From positions 1 to 35,862 of the forward strand of contig CAZIKF010000042.1 of the NCBI GenBank assembly GCA_964539825.1: 35,862 nt of DNA. Direction: 5' to 3'. The notes below the pieces were generated by a model. That model saw only the letters and a program-made list of their open reading frames with translations, was not told where the DNA came from and ran no database searches. The translations under genes and the position numbers were made by a program. This document shows positions 1 through 7,819 of this stretch, piece after piece; position 1 is the stretch's first letter; the number at the start of each line of letters is the position of its first letter. The DNA is from CAZIKF01 sp964539825. Lineage in GTDB: Bacteria; Muiribacteriota; UBA6191.

Positions 1-510
1 TTTGCCGCTACCCATCCCCATCGAATCTGGGGCCATCTCACCAGTTTCGCGGGAATTCATCATACCTTTTCTAAGAGTTCAACCAACAACAGCGCAGGAT
101 TCAAGGAAAAGGAAATCAAATTCTACGGTTATAAGTGGGGTCGATTCACAACTCATGGCCGTATCTATTTCAGCTTCGATGATATTGACTGGGCAATGGC
201 CAATGGCCGCTTCTGGCTCTTGAACTATGAGATTTTTCTTACGGACAATCCCACCAGAAGATGGTTTCCTTTCATTGGTGTTAGCGCAGGCAGGGTTATC
301 GCACGATCACTCTTACACTCAGTGAGCGACACCAAAACCGGCTATGGATACCAGGCAGGTTTAATGAGAAGAATTGCTGAAAATAAAATAATGGAAGTAC
401 GCTATCAGAGCTTGAACACCAATGATGTAAAAGCCCAGAGAGATCCGTTCAGATTTTTTGAAATAGAAGATATCAACGCGATCAGCTGGGGCTACACGGT
501 ACTTTATTAA
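1..510 (+). CDS. Outer-membrane beta-barrel protein, 3' end only
   Basis: Frame 1 is open from the first base to a TAA ending at 510, so this is the C-terminal 169 residues of a longer protein whose start lies outside the window. The visible part alternates hydrophobic, aromatic and polar residues as beta-barrel strands do (KEIKFYGYKWGRF, GRIYFSFDDIDWAM, WFPFIGVSAGRV, GYGYQAGLMRRI, KIMEVRYQSLN). It ends in an aromatic residue (GYTVLY), the usual C-terminal signal for BAM-dependent insertion into the outer membrane. The strands resemble the small OmpA-like or porin-like barrels, but no specific family can be named. Internal Met codons, for example at 196, are not starts, since the homogeneous barrel pattern continues upstream of them. 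Confidence 0.6.
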   Translation, partial: FAATHPHRIWGHLTSFAGIHHTFSKSSTNNSAGFKEKEIKFYGYKWGRFTTHGRIYFSFDDIDWAMANGRFWLLNYEIFLTDNPTRRWFPFIGVSAGRVIARSLLHSVSDTKTGYGYQAGLMRRIAENKIMEVRYQSLNTNDVKAQRDPFRFFEIEDINAISWGYTVLY

Positions 511-716
511 GGGTATGCCGATGACGGGTATTTAGACGGCCCTAAAGAGCCCAGGAACTGCACCTATCAGCCGATTACTTCTAGAACGATGCGTTGCATC
601 GCCCGTCGGCGCAATCATCGGATATGCACAGCTCCTGAACTCCTTATGATCCGTCACATACCCGCCATCGACATACTATTTTTTGGAATTTATTTATTGG
701 CTCTGTCCAATTTTTC
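511..716. other. Non-coding stretch with inverted repeats
   Basis: No credible gene lies here. Two arms, CGATGACGGGTAT near 519-531 and ATACCCGCCATCG near 659-671, are complementary with one mismatch. Between them sits the small palindrome GATGCGTTGCATC (about 588-600). The whole could fold as one long hairpin, or be the remains of a repeat element. No T-run follows, so it is not an ordinary terminator. Confidence 0.35.
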
Positions 717-792
717 ATTCCATGGATTCCATTGTTTCCATTGTTTCCATTGTTTCCATGGATTCCAATGTTTCCATTGATTCTATTGTTTC
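717..792. repeat. 9-bp tandem repeat array, WTTCCATTG
   Basis: Eight and a half consecutive 9-bp units: ATTCCATGG, ATTCCATTG, TTTCCATTG twice, TTTCCATGG, ATTCCAATG, TTTCCATTG, ATTCTATTG, then TTTCC. The array ends 10 bp beyond the stop codon of the minus-strand hydrolase gene. A second array with the same unit occurs at 33316-33360, also about 10 bp beyond a minus-strand stop. Confidence 0.85.
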
Positions 793-802
793 CTCAAATC
801 TA

Positions 803-1594
803 TCAAAATTCATACATCTTATTGATTTCCAGAACTCTCAATTTTCCGTCGAATTCTACCTGTCCGATCTCTGTTAAGAATTCTTCCGTGGTGCCTTTTA
901 GCAGGGGGTAAGTTCCATAATGCATGGGAATTACAAGCTTGGGACTGATAAGAGCTGTGGCAAGTGCTGCCCTCTTAGGATCCATGGTGAATTGACCACC
1001 AATACAGGTCAGTAGAATATCTACGGGGTAAAAGGCTGGTATCAGCTTCATATCAAGGTATAGATCAGTATCCCCGGTATGATAGATGGTCTTCCCCTCA
1101 CGAAATTGAATCAGAAATCCAATGGCAGGGCCTCCGTAGTGGATTGTTCCTTTGGTATCTACTACTTCAGACGAGTGTCTGGCGTTGATGAAATGAACGA
1201 TAGCGTCGTTACCGAGGCGAACACTTCCACCCACATCACCAAGCAGTTCCTGAGATACCCGATGAGGCGGAAATTCCATGAGTTGGATTAGTTGGTTCCC
1301 CAGGCCGTAGCTAGTTACCACCCTGGCGGATGTGGTCTCAAGGAGATCCTTGGTATTTCCCAGGTGATCCCCATGGCCGTGACTGAGCAGAATATAGTCC
1401 ACCTTTCCGATTTTCGATAGAATTTCAGAGCCATTCGGGTTTTTGAGATTGGTAAGCCATGGGTCGATCAGCAGCACCAGTTCCTTGGATTTCATTCGAA
1501 ACGCCGAATGACCAAACCAGGTGAGTTCGAGCGCTAGAAGAGGAGTGCAGCAAGATAAAAGAAAATAGGAAATGAAAAGCGGTTTCACATACAT
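803..1594 (-). CDS. Secreted UPF0173-type metallo-beta-lactamase-fold hydrolase
   Basis: A 263-residue protein of the metallo-beta-lactamase superfamily, closest in pattern to the UPF0173 metal-dependent hydrolases (about 225 residues, no agreed substrate). Metal-site motifs are intact: SHGHGDH at residues 71-77, ARHSS with His140, HTGDT with Asp175, and PMHYGT with His225. The opening LELTWFGHSAF is the typical UPF0173 start. Unlike most members it carries an N-terminal hydrophobic stretch (MYVKPLFISYFLLSCCTPLLA) that looks like a Sec signal peptide, so it probably works in the periplasm. Its ATG is preceded by a weak AAGAG. It stands alone, bounded upstream by the repeat element at 1651-1932 and downstream by a 9-bp repeat array. 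The fold assignment is secure; the substrate is unknown. Confidence 0.85.
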   Translation of the reverse strand: MYVKPLFISYFLLSCCTPLLALELTWFGHSAFRMKSKELVLLIDPWLTNLKNPNGSEILSKIGKVDYILLSHGHGDHLGNTKDLLETTSARVVTSYGLGNQLIQLMEFPPHRVSQELLGDVGGSVRLGNDAIVHFINARHSSEVVDTKGTIHYGGPAIGFLIQFREGKTIYHTGDTDLYLDMKLIPAFYPVDILLTCIGGQFTMDPKRAALATALISPKLVIPMHYGTYPLLKGTTEEFLTEIGQVEFDGKLRVLEINKMYEF

Positions 1595-1650
1595 AAAACT
1601 CTTAATACGTTAATATTTTGTAGGAATTATAACGAATTCACGCCGAACCG

Positions 1651-1932
1651 TCATTCTAGATCGAAGTCCCAATGTCATTAAGTTAAGGCAGTCGGTTTCT
1701 GCATTTTTCCTATCCCGACGGTACCTTCCGTCATCTTCGGGCTTGACCCGGAGATCCAAGAAAGGGATAGCTTGGGTCCCCGTGTCGGGGTACGAGGACG
1801 ACGGGGATCTTACCTCATTGCAATGGGTCCCCTGGTCAAGCCAGAGGACGACGGTATCCATATGAAAACTGGCTTCATTAATGGAGTTCGTGTTTTTAAA
1901 CTTAATGACATTAGGACTCCGATCTGGAATCC
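1651..1932. mobile_element. MITE-like element with imperfect 34-bp terminal inverted repeats
   Basis: The outer arms 1651-1684 and 1899-1932 are inverted copies matching at about 29 of 34 positions; the shared core is AATGTCATTAAGTT. Inside are three further short hairpin units: CGGG-CTTGA-CCCG at 1738-1750 (+), CTGG-CTTGA-CCAG at 1832-1844 (-), and CCCCG-TGT-CGGGG near 1778-1790. There is no coding capacity; translations give only DLRVKPEDDG-like peptides, a familiar artefact of such repeats. No clear target-site duplication is seen, so it may be a nest of independent intergenic repeats. It fills the 380-bp space between the hydrolase and the operon end at 1975. Confidence 0.6.
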
Positions 1933-1974
1933 AGGTATTCCTGTGCTCCTTCTGATTCCCTGAAGAAAAGTCCT

Positions 1975-2490
1975 TCAAGCCAATTTACTCATCAGAGTCT
2001 CATAAACCTCAGGCTCTATTAGATAGAGTCTTTGATAAATACTTAATACATCCTTGAGCGGGATTAGATTGAGAAGCCTGATGGAAGTATTTGGCTCTTT
2101 AATACCAAGTAGGGAATAGATCCCAACCAGTTCTATTTTGGCAGAGGAAAAGAGCTGGGCAAATGAATTGATCTCCTCTTCCTGTGGTGTTATCGAAGTA
2201 AGTAGAATGGTACGTCTGACATCATTGGTACCCTCGGTGATTTTATTCTGTCTAACCCACTGGATCGGGAAGCCTAAATCACTTGCGCACATGGTGGCAT
2301 AGGGTAGGGTGTCACTCGTTGAACTCAGGGAATCAATGGCATATTCATCAATTTCCCTGGTGATATAAGAACTCAGTGTTCGCAGCCAGCCGGGGCGTTT
2401 GAGTAACATGGTTAGTTCCACATTAAGCTCGCCTCCTTGAACTCCAATCGCTGCAGACTCATAGAATAATTGTGCTAATTCGTCCCTCAT
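1975..2490 (-). CDS. Degenerate orotate-phosphoribosyltransferase-like protein
   Basis: A 171-residue protein. The start chosen is the ATG at 2490, which follows the tyrS TGA by one base and has GAGGCAGG as ribosome binding site inside the tyrS end. The order of segments follows PyrE-type phosphoribosyltransferases: LAQLFYESAAIGVQGGELNV (start of the fold), a helical LLSSYITREIDEYAID-like region, LPYATMCASDLGFPIQWVRQ (compare PLATALALRLGLPFVFVRK), then RTILLTSITPQEEEINSFAQ where active enzymes have the acidic PRPP loop VDDVxTTG. Here the two loop aspartates and the TTG are missing. I infer a phosphoribosyltransferase-fold protein that no longer binds PRPP normally. It is the last gene of the operon 7436-1975. 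The remote similarity was judged by eye, so the family call is moderate. Confidence 0.5.
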   Translation of the reverse strand: MRDELAQLFYESAAIGVQGGELNVELTMLLKRPGWLRTLSSYITREIDEYAIDSLSSTSDTLPYATMCASDLGFPIQWVRQNKITEGTNDVRRTILLTSITPQEEEINSFAQLFSSAKIELVGIYSLLGIKEPNTSIRLLNLIPLKDVLSIYQRLYLIEPEVYETLMSKLA

Positions 2491-2491
2491 A

Positions 2492-3769
2492 TCAACCTGC
2501 CTCTGTAGTTGCCTCAAAACAAAGCAGTCCATACTTCTTCTTGCCGGAGCGAAGAATGATGATAGTTTCGCTGGCGAGACTGTCTTTTTTTAAGAGGAAA
2601 GTGTCGTCCGTCACTCTCACATTGTTCACATAGACCCCGCCCTGTTTTACCAGGTTGCGTGCCTGTCCCTTTGATTTGCTTAGTTCTAGATCACATAAGG
2701 CTTGCAGGAGACTCAATCCACTTCCTTCCAGAATAGAAGAGGGAAACTTACAGTTGGGAACATCTTGGAAAATCTGCATTAAATCTGTGTCCGATAGACC
2801 TTCTGGAGATCCTCCAAAGAGTACCGAAGAAGCCTGGATCGCTTTATCCACTCCACCTGCCCCATGTACGAGCAGAGTAGTTTCGTAGGCCAGACGTTTC
2901 TGTGCTGTCCGGCTCTCGGGATTTTCTCTGGTCTGATTTTTGAGATCTTCTATCTCGATTGCCGAGAGCTCTGTGAAAAAACCAAGATATGGAATGACCA
3001 TCTCATCGGTGGTTTGAATCCAGAATTGGTAGAAATCATAGGCAGAGGATTTTTGCGCGTCAAGCCAGATATTACGACCCTCCGATTTCCCGAACTTTTG
3101 CCCTGGGGAGGATTCAATTAATGGGAGGGTTAGCCCAAGGACCTCATCACCGGTTTGTTTGCGTACATAACTGATCCCTGCAGAAATATTTCCCCACTGG
3201 TCAGAACCGCCAATCTGCAGATCGCAGCCATGCTTTGTATGAAGATGAAAAAAGTCGTAAGACTGCAGTATTTGATAGGTAAATTCAGTATAAGAAATCC
3301 CTTCTTCAGATTGGATTCGGCTTTGCACGGAGTCTTTCGCGAGCATTTCTGTAACTCGAAAACTCTTTCCTATATCGCGCAGGAAGGGTATGAGGGAAAG
3401 TTCTCCAACCCAGTCGAGGTTATTGAGAACCAGGGCTCCTGAGTGGGGGTCTATGAAGCGGCGAATCTGGTTTCCCACCGCTTCGGAGTTGTGCCGAATT
3501 TCATCCTCGGAAAGCAGTTTTCTCTCGGATGACTTTCCGGAAGGGTCTCCGATCATCCCTGTGGCCCCGCCCACTACGGCGATGGGTTTATGACCAAGCT
3601 TTTGCAGCTTTTTCATGGTGATGAGTACGAAGAGATGTCCTACATGCAAAGAGTCTGAAGTGGGATCAAATCCGGCGTAAAAGGTATACGCTCCTTTATC
3701 AAGATCAAGGTCCTGCGGATGGCTAGCTTGAACCAGCCCTAAGCGCAAAAAATCATGGAAAGTTTGCAT
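2492..3769 (-). CDS. tyrS: Tyrosyl-tRNA synthetase
   Basis: Attaches tyrosine to tRNA-Tyr in the cytoplasm (EC 6.1.1.1). The 425-residue length fits bacterial TyrRS. Class I signatures are present: the HIGH-type HVGH at residues 42-45, following YAGFDPTSDSLHVGH, and the KMSKS-type KFGKS at 225-229. The tyrosine-pocket segments YTEFTYQILQSYDF and GGSDQWGNI are also present. The C-terminal S4-like RNA-binding domain covers roughly residues 355-420 (LELSKSKGQARNLVKQGGVY). It starts 18 bp after the metallophosphoesterase stop and ends one base before the following gene's ATG, so it is translated from a polycistronic message. No T-box leader is seen in front of it. Confidence 0.97.
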   Translation of the reverse strand: MQTFHDFLRLGLVQASHPQDLDLDKGAYTFYAGFDPTSDSLHVGHLFVLITMKKLQKLGHKPIAVVGGATGMIGDPSGKSSERKLLSEDEIRHNSEAVGNQIRRFIDPHSGALVLNNLDWVGELSLIPFLRDIGKSFRVTEMLAKDSVQSRIQSEEGISYTEFTYQILQSYDFFHLHTKHGCDLQIGGSDQWGNISAGISYVRKQTGDEVLGLTLPLIESSPGQKFGKSEGRNIWLDAQKSSAYDFYQFWIQTTDEMVIPYLGFFTELSAIEIEDLKNQTRENPESRTAQKRLAYETTLLVHGAGGVDKAIQASSVLFGGSPEGLSDTDLMQIFQDVPNCKFPSSILEGSGLSLLQALCDLELSKSKGQARNLVKQGGVYVNNVRVTDDTFLLKKDSLASETIIILRSGKKKYGLLCFEATTEAG

Positions 3770-3787
3770 AGCGCTGACCTGGGAGCC

Positions 3788-5644
3788 TTACCTGAGAGAA
3801 AATTGATCGATGATTTCACCAGTGATGGAGATGGTTGATCCAATCACTTCATCTTTCTTTACCGTGACATGAACGAAGTTTTGTTTCCAATCAATGGACT
3901 GTACATGCTTGGACCAGGGGAGGTTGTAAAGATTGCGGTAATAGGGTGCGCCTACTCCACCGGAAATGAGCTGCGTTACGGGATTTTTCCAACCCTTATT
4001 CTCATCAGGGGGAATGATGGTTCTGGAGTAGTTATGTTCATCTCCAAACATCACAAAGCGAACCTTTGAATGGGTAGAGAGAAGTTTCCAGAAGAGATCT
4101 CGGCGCTTTACGACCCAGCGTCGGTCAAAACCGCCGTTTTTTTCAGGAACACCGCCATGGTAGTACATGGCGTCCGCGATGTGAACGCTGTTTGGAAAGG
4201 CGGGTTCATGGGCAAAGACAAATACGTGATGAATGTCTTTGCGGCTTTGGAAGCTTGTTAAAGCCTCCTCCATCCACTTGATCTGCCGGTCCATGATATA
4301 ACCCTCAAGGTTTCCTCCAAGGGTTTCCGGATCAGAAGAATACCAATAATTGGTATTGAGCATGAGAAACCCGACCCCATTGAGAACCACCGAATACACG
4401 GTCTCCGCATAAGGTGGGGTTGCCCCGCCTTCGCTCGGAGGTCCATTTTTTGGATTCACAAACTGCTTGGCAAAAAACGCTTCTGAAGAAAAGGCTGGAT
4501 GAGGTATTGAAAAGCTGCCGTAAGCCAGGGGTTGAACTTTTGAATCTTTGGGTACTTTGTACCTCTTTATCAGGGCTTCGTGATTCCCCATTCCTTCAAA
4601 GATGGGTAGGAACCGATGGATGCCCGTGGACGCCTTTTTCCAGGTTAAAAATTGCTGTTCATAATCAGGAACCGATGTTGTATAGCCATCGATCAGATCT
4701 CCGGGGAAAAATAGAAAGTCAGAACCGCGCTCATAAGCCATACGAAAAAGCTGCTTGATGGATTGGGTATTGGTTCCCTGCCGATTTACGTCCGCACCTC
4801 CATGGGAAGAACGGCTATCGGACATGCAGGCAAAAGAAAAGGGTCTAAAGTGTGAGGAAGGAATCCGAATGGAGACCTCCGGATAGCTATACCATTGCCC
4901 GGATTTCCCTCCCTTTATAGGAAGCTCAACCTGGTAGGAATAGAGCGCTCCTTCCTGAACCCCGGGAAGGGTAACCTCTTGATCGACGCCTGAGGAAAAG
5001 GCGATAAGCCTTGAACTGGTGCTCCCTTTACGTCGCAGACGGATGCGACCGGCGCTTGCCATAGAAAGGTTAAAGCTGATTACGGCATGTGAAGCGCCAT
5101 GGGTATCATAAAAGGGGCCGGCGATGAAATGAGGTTGGAGTGATCGTGTACCGTTTGAATCCTTGTGATATCGAAAAGAGGTTTCATATGCGTCGGAGGA
5201 TTGGAGCTTCGGATTATTAAATTCCAAGCGCAGTACAACCACTCCACCTGCCTTTGCAAGAGGAATTACATCATATTTGGTGCGCTCTGGAGAGCCCCAC
5301 TTTTGGCTAAAGGGAATCTGGAAGGTATGAGTCTTTTCTTTGCCTTCACCATGTTTTGGTTCATGCTGGTAAAATCGGTAGCGAGGGTTTGGCAGATTTT
5401 GGTCAGGGTGGATGTGTCCGTAATAGAGAACTCCTGGAATGGTGGGTACCAGGGTTTCTATGGTTACTTCAAGAGTGTCATTTTTCACGAATCGAATCAG
5501 TGGCTCGTCCTTGAAAAAATGAATTTTACGAACGACTGATTTTGCTGGAAATGAAATTTCCGGGACTCGATCGGGGGAGGGGACACCGCTAAAGAGAGGA
5601 ATGGTAACGATCAAAATAAGCAGGGGGAATATGATATTTTTCAT
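3788..5644 (-). CDS. Secreted calcineurin-like metallophosphoesterase
   Basis: A 618-residue protein with a Sec signal peptide (MKNIIFPLLILIVTIPLFSG), so probably periplasmic or exported. Residues about 25-165 are a beta-rich region of unknown type. Residues about 170-262 look like a fibronectin-III-like domain of the kind placed before purple-acid-phosphatase catalytic domains. The catalytic domain starts near 268 with the metal motifs MSDSR (Asp276), FPGDL (Asp316), GNHE (Asn354-His355), FAHEP (His479) and GDEH (His537). The first motif has Arg where many relatives have His (DxH). The gene lies 7 bp downstream of the HEAT-repeat gene and 18 bp upstream of tyrS. Phosphoesterase activity is inferred from motifs; the substrate cannot be told. 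Confidence 0.88.
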   Translation of the reverse strand: MKNIIFPLLILIVTIPLFSGVPSPDRVPEISFPAKSVVRKIHFFKDEPLIRFVKNDTLEVTIETLVPTIPGVLYYGHIHPDQNLPNPRYRFYQHEPKHGEGKEKTHTFQIPFSQKWGSPERTKYDVIPLAKAGGVVVLRLEFNNPKLQSSDAYETSFRYHKDSNGTRSLQPHFIAGPFYDTHGASHAVISFNLSMASAGRIRLRRKGSTSSRLIAFSSGVDQEVTLPGVQEGALYSYQVELPIKGGKSGQWYSYPEVSIRIPSSHFRPFSFACMSDSRSSHGGADVNRQGTNTQSIKQLFRMAYERGSDFLFFPGDLIDGYTTSVPDYEQQFLTWKKASTGIHRFLPIFEGMGNHEALIKRYKVPKDSKVQPLAYGSFSIPHPAFSSEAFFAKQFVNPKNGPPSEGGATPPYAETVYSVVLNGVGFLMLNTNYWYSSDPETLGGNLEGYIMDRQIKWMEEALTSFQSRKDIHHVFVFAHEPAFPNSVHIADAMYYHGGVPEKNGGFDRRWVVKRRDLFWKLLSTHSKVRFVMFGDEHNYSRTIIPPDENKGWKNPVTQLISGGVGAPYYRNLYNLPWSKHVQSIDWKQNFVHVTVKKDEVIGSTISITGEIIDQFSLR

Positions 5645-5651
5645 ATTGGGG

Positions 5652-7436
5652 CTAATCCTTATCTTTCTTCTTGATTAAGCCTTCCATGAAAGACTTAAAT
5701 TTACCCAGGGCTCCGGTGGATTGGCTGTCCTTTGTAGGTGAAGGAGGGGTTTTTGGAGCCGCGGAGGACTGGTTGATTTCATTGGCAAGTTCTTCAAGGC
5801 CGGCGGCGACTTCCTCCAGGTCTCCCTCGAGTGATTCTTCCTCAAGGTCGGACTCCTCTGAGAGCTCAACAGAGTCAGCGGTCATCTCATCATAAATATT
5901 CCATTTTTTGGCGATAGCGACTGCCTTGGGGTTGTCTTCGAGAACGAACATTCTCAGTACATCCATGGCTCGTTTAGTTACTCGAGAATTAGGGGAATCC
6001 ATGGGAATTTCAAGAATTTCAATGAGCAGGGGATCAAAGAGCTCTGCCAGGGCAAAGATTGCACTTAGCTTTCGATTGTCGCTCCTTGATTGGAGCATGG
6101 TAGATAGTTCTTGTTCCGTATCAATTAAGCCAGTGGAGTGCAGAAAAACAATGGCGTTGCCACGTGTACGATCATTGCGGGAATTCACGAATGGAAGAAT
6201 CTTCTGCTTAACATCCGCGCAGCCCACCATTCGCAAAGCTTCTATGGCATTTGCCTGTACCCTTGGATCATCATGTTCAAGACACTCGATAAGAAAATCT
6301 CTAAAGCCTTTGTCGTGGCTCTGGGCAATAGCCATAAGATAGGTTGCCAAAACCTTTTTACTACCCCGTTCCTGCACAGATTCCTGGACTTCTCCCAGGC
6401 GGCCGAGTCGTGAAATTTCGATTAACGTAAAAATCGACTTGATCGCAGAGCTTTCCTCACCCTGGCGGACGGCTCTAAGACAATTCTCTTCCTGGAGATC
6501 TGACTCGCTATCCGGGGGATCGCTTTCATCGGGTTCGATTTGTTTATCCTGAACCGGTATAACCAAATCCTCCTCTTCGGGAGAAACTTCCTTTGGCTCT
6601 TCCTCCGAAGCCTTGTCGGCAGGGGCTGGCTCGGAAGGTTTGGAACCAGTCTGAAAATGTTCCAGCACCCGTTTCGCTCTTTCCCGAGTTTGCTCGTGGG
6701 CATCATTGCTAAGCGCCCGAACCAACTCAATACCTGGTTCGAAGTTCAATCGAGCGATCACGTAAAGAACAGCTTCCTTGTGGAATTCCCCCTTACCGGA
6801 AAGGACCTCCTTAAGGGTAGAAAGCAAAATTTGAGGGTTAGTTCGGGAGAGTCCACTGAGGGCTTCTTGCCGAACAAGATTTGACGGATCTCTTGAAAAC
6901 CGAACCAAAATGGAGAGGTTTTGAGGAGCAGAAATATCAACCAGTGCCCGAATTACTGAGGCTCGAATGGTTTCATTGTTGGACCTCAAATAATTCACGA
7001 GGTAAGGAATGGCCTCCTCTTTTCCAAGACGAGCCAACCCAAGAATGAGATAAGGCAGGATTTCCGGTCTTTGATTTTGGTGCAGTTCCTTGGTATATCT
7101 CTGAAAAATCATGGGATTATCAGCACTTAACAGTATCTGCAGAGCTTTTCGCACGCCAGTCGCGTCAGCCCCTTTAAAATCCTCAAATGCTTTTTCCTCC
7201 TCTGGACTTAAATCTGAATCTTGAGGTGTACTTACCTGGGAAAATAAGCGTTTTTGTAAAAGCAGGGAGAATTTTTTAGCTTCACGGCGGGTATCTGGCG
7301 AAAAGTGGTTTGTGGCAGTGAACATCAAGAGCCCATAGGCTTCATGGTTCCCAAGGTTTAAAATTTGGGTAAGAGCATCTTGGCGAGTTTTTGGCTCGGA
7401 ATGATTTAACTGACGCTGAAGATTCTGAATACTCAA
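5652..7436 (-). CDS. HEAT-repeat protein with acidic linkers
   Basis: A 594-residue protein made mostly of HEAT/armadillo-type helical repeats. Examples are PEILPYLILGLARLGKEEAI, NNETIRASVIRALVDISAPQ, PSNLVRQEALSGLSRTNPQ and DPRVQANAIEALRMVGCADV. Two strongly acidic, proline-containing linkers separate or follow the repeat blocks, one about residues 275-325 and one about 535-585, and the tail is lysine-rich (IKKKDKD). There is no signal peptide, so it should be cytoplasmic and act as a protein-binding scaffold. I chose the TTG at 7436 because AGAGG lies five bases in front of it. A TTG at 7454 is in frame but has no ribosome binding site. First gene of the operon; a good -10 box lies at 7485-7490. 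Partner unknown. Confidence 0.8.
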   Translation of the reverse strand: MSIQNLQRQLNHSEPKTRQDALTQILNLGNHEAYGLLMFTATNHFSPDTRREAKKFSLLLQKRLFSQVSTPQDSDLSPEEEKAFEDFKGADATGVRKALQILLSADNPMIFQRYTKELHQNQRPEILPYLILGLARLGKEEAIPYLVNYLRSNNETIRASVIRALVDISAPQNLSILVRFSRDPSNLVRQEALSGLSRTNPQILLSTLKEVLSGKGEFHKEAVLYVIARLNFEPGIELVRALSNDAHEQTRERAKRVLEHFQTGSKPSEPAPADKASEEEPKEVSPEEEDLVIPVQDKQIEPDESDPPDSESDLQEENCLRAVRQGEESSAIKSIFTLIEISRLGRLGEVQESVQERGSKKVLATYLMAIAQSHDKGFRDFLIECLEHDDPRVQANAIEALRMVGCADVKQKILPFVNSRNDRTRGNAIVFLHSTGLIDTEQELSTMLQSRSDNRKLSAIFALAELFDPLLIEILEIPMDSPNSRVTKRAMDVLRMFVLEDNPKAVAIAKKWNIYDEMTADSVELSEESDLEEESLEGDLEEVAAGLEELANEINQSSAAPKTPPSPTKDSQSTGALGKFKSFMEGLIKKKDKD

Positions 7437-7484
7437 ATTAGCCTCTATGCCCAACTTTAAGTGGGTTTGCCAGAAAGTGCAGGC

Positions 7485-7515
7485 ATTATATACCCAAAAT
7501 GAAGATATTTGTCTG
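7485..7515 (-). promoter_or_regulatory. Predicted sigma70-type promoter for the HEAT-mppe-tyrS operon
   Basis: On the minus strand a perfect TATAAT (7485-7490) lies about 50 bp upstream of the chosen TTG start. CAGACA (7510-7515) sits 19 bp upstream of it as a weak -35. The -10 is convincing, the -35 less so. Confidence 0.5.
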
Positions 7516-7704
7516 AATTCTCATCCAAACAGAAATCTTATGATTGTGTGCGCACCTCTAATGGCGCCTCTCCGAGGTACGAACCCTTCAAGGGCTCCAG
7601 CCAATTGATGAATGCACGCTCAAGTCAGTTGAAAATGACCAGGGTATCTTTGCTATGCCTATTCTTCTCTCACTCCGCTCAATTTCACGTCTCAGAGCCA
7701 AACA

Positions 7705-7733
7705 TTGACAAAAAGTACTGAAATGGCTAAACA
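7705..7733 (+). promoter_or_regulatory. Predicted promoter of the secreted basic protein gene
   Basis: A perfect -35 TTGACA (7705-7710) is followed after 17 bp by TAAACA (7728-7733), a weak -10. The leader to the ATG at 7820 would be about 80 nt. Confidence 0.45.
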
Positions 7734-7819
7734 ATTGTTTATCTTTTGTCGACATTGGTGCAGAAGCTAGAAACACCGGTGGACCCAGTAGTCGGTCCAG
7801 AATATCGGAAGGAGAAGCC

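Larger units (their letters stand above)
7455..7819. other. Divergent intergenic region
   Basis: 365 bp between divergently transcribed genes, carrying a promoter candidate for each side. Just before the plus-strand gene a small inverted repeat TGGACC/GGTCCA (about 7780-7800) would form a hairpin in the 5' leader. The short open frames here show no ribosome binding site and no protein-like composition. Confidence 0.5.

Noticed and set aside
717..792. CRISPR array
   Set aside because: Units are 9 bp, contiguous and without spacers, and no cas gene is present.
1610..1978. Open frame of 122 codons on the minus strand across the repeat element
   Set aside because: The translation is the DLRVKPEDDG type of peptide produced by intergenic hairpin repeats; there is no ribosome binding site and the frame covers inverted repeats.
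7509..7721. 70-codon plus-strand frame in the divergent region
   Set aside because: No ribosome binding site. It runs up to the -35 box of the promoter candidate at 7705, and its composition is not protein-like.
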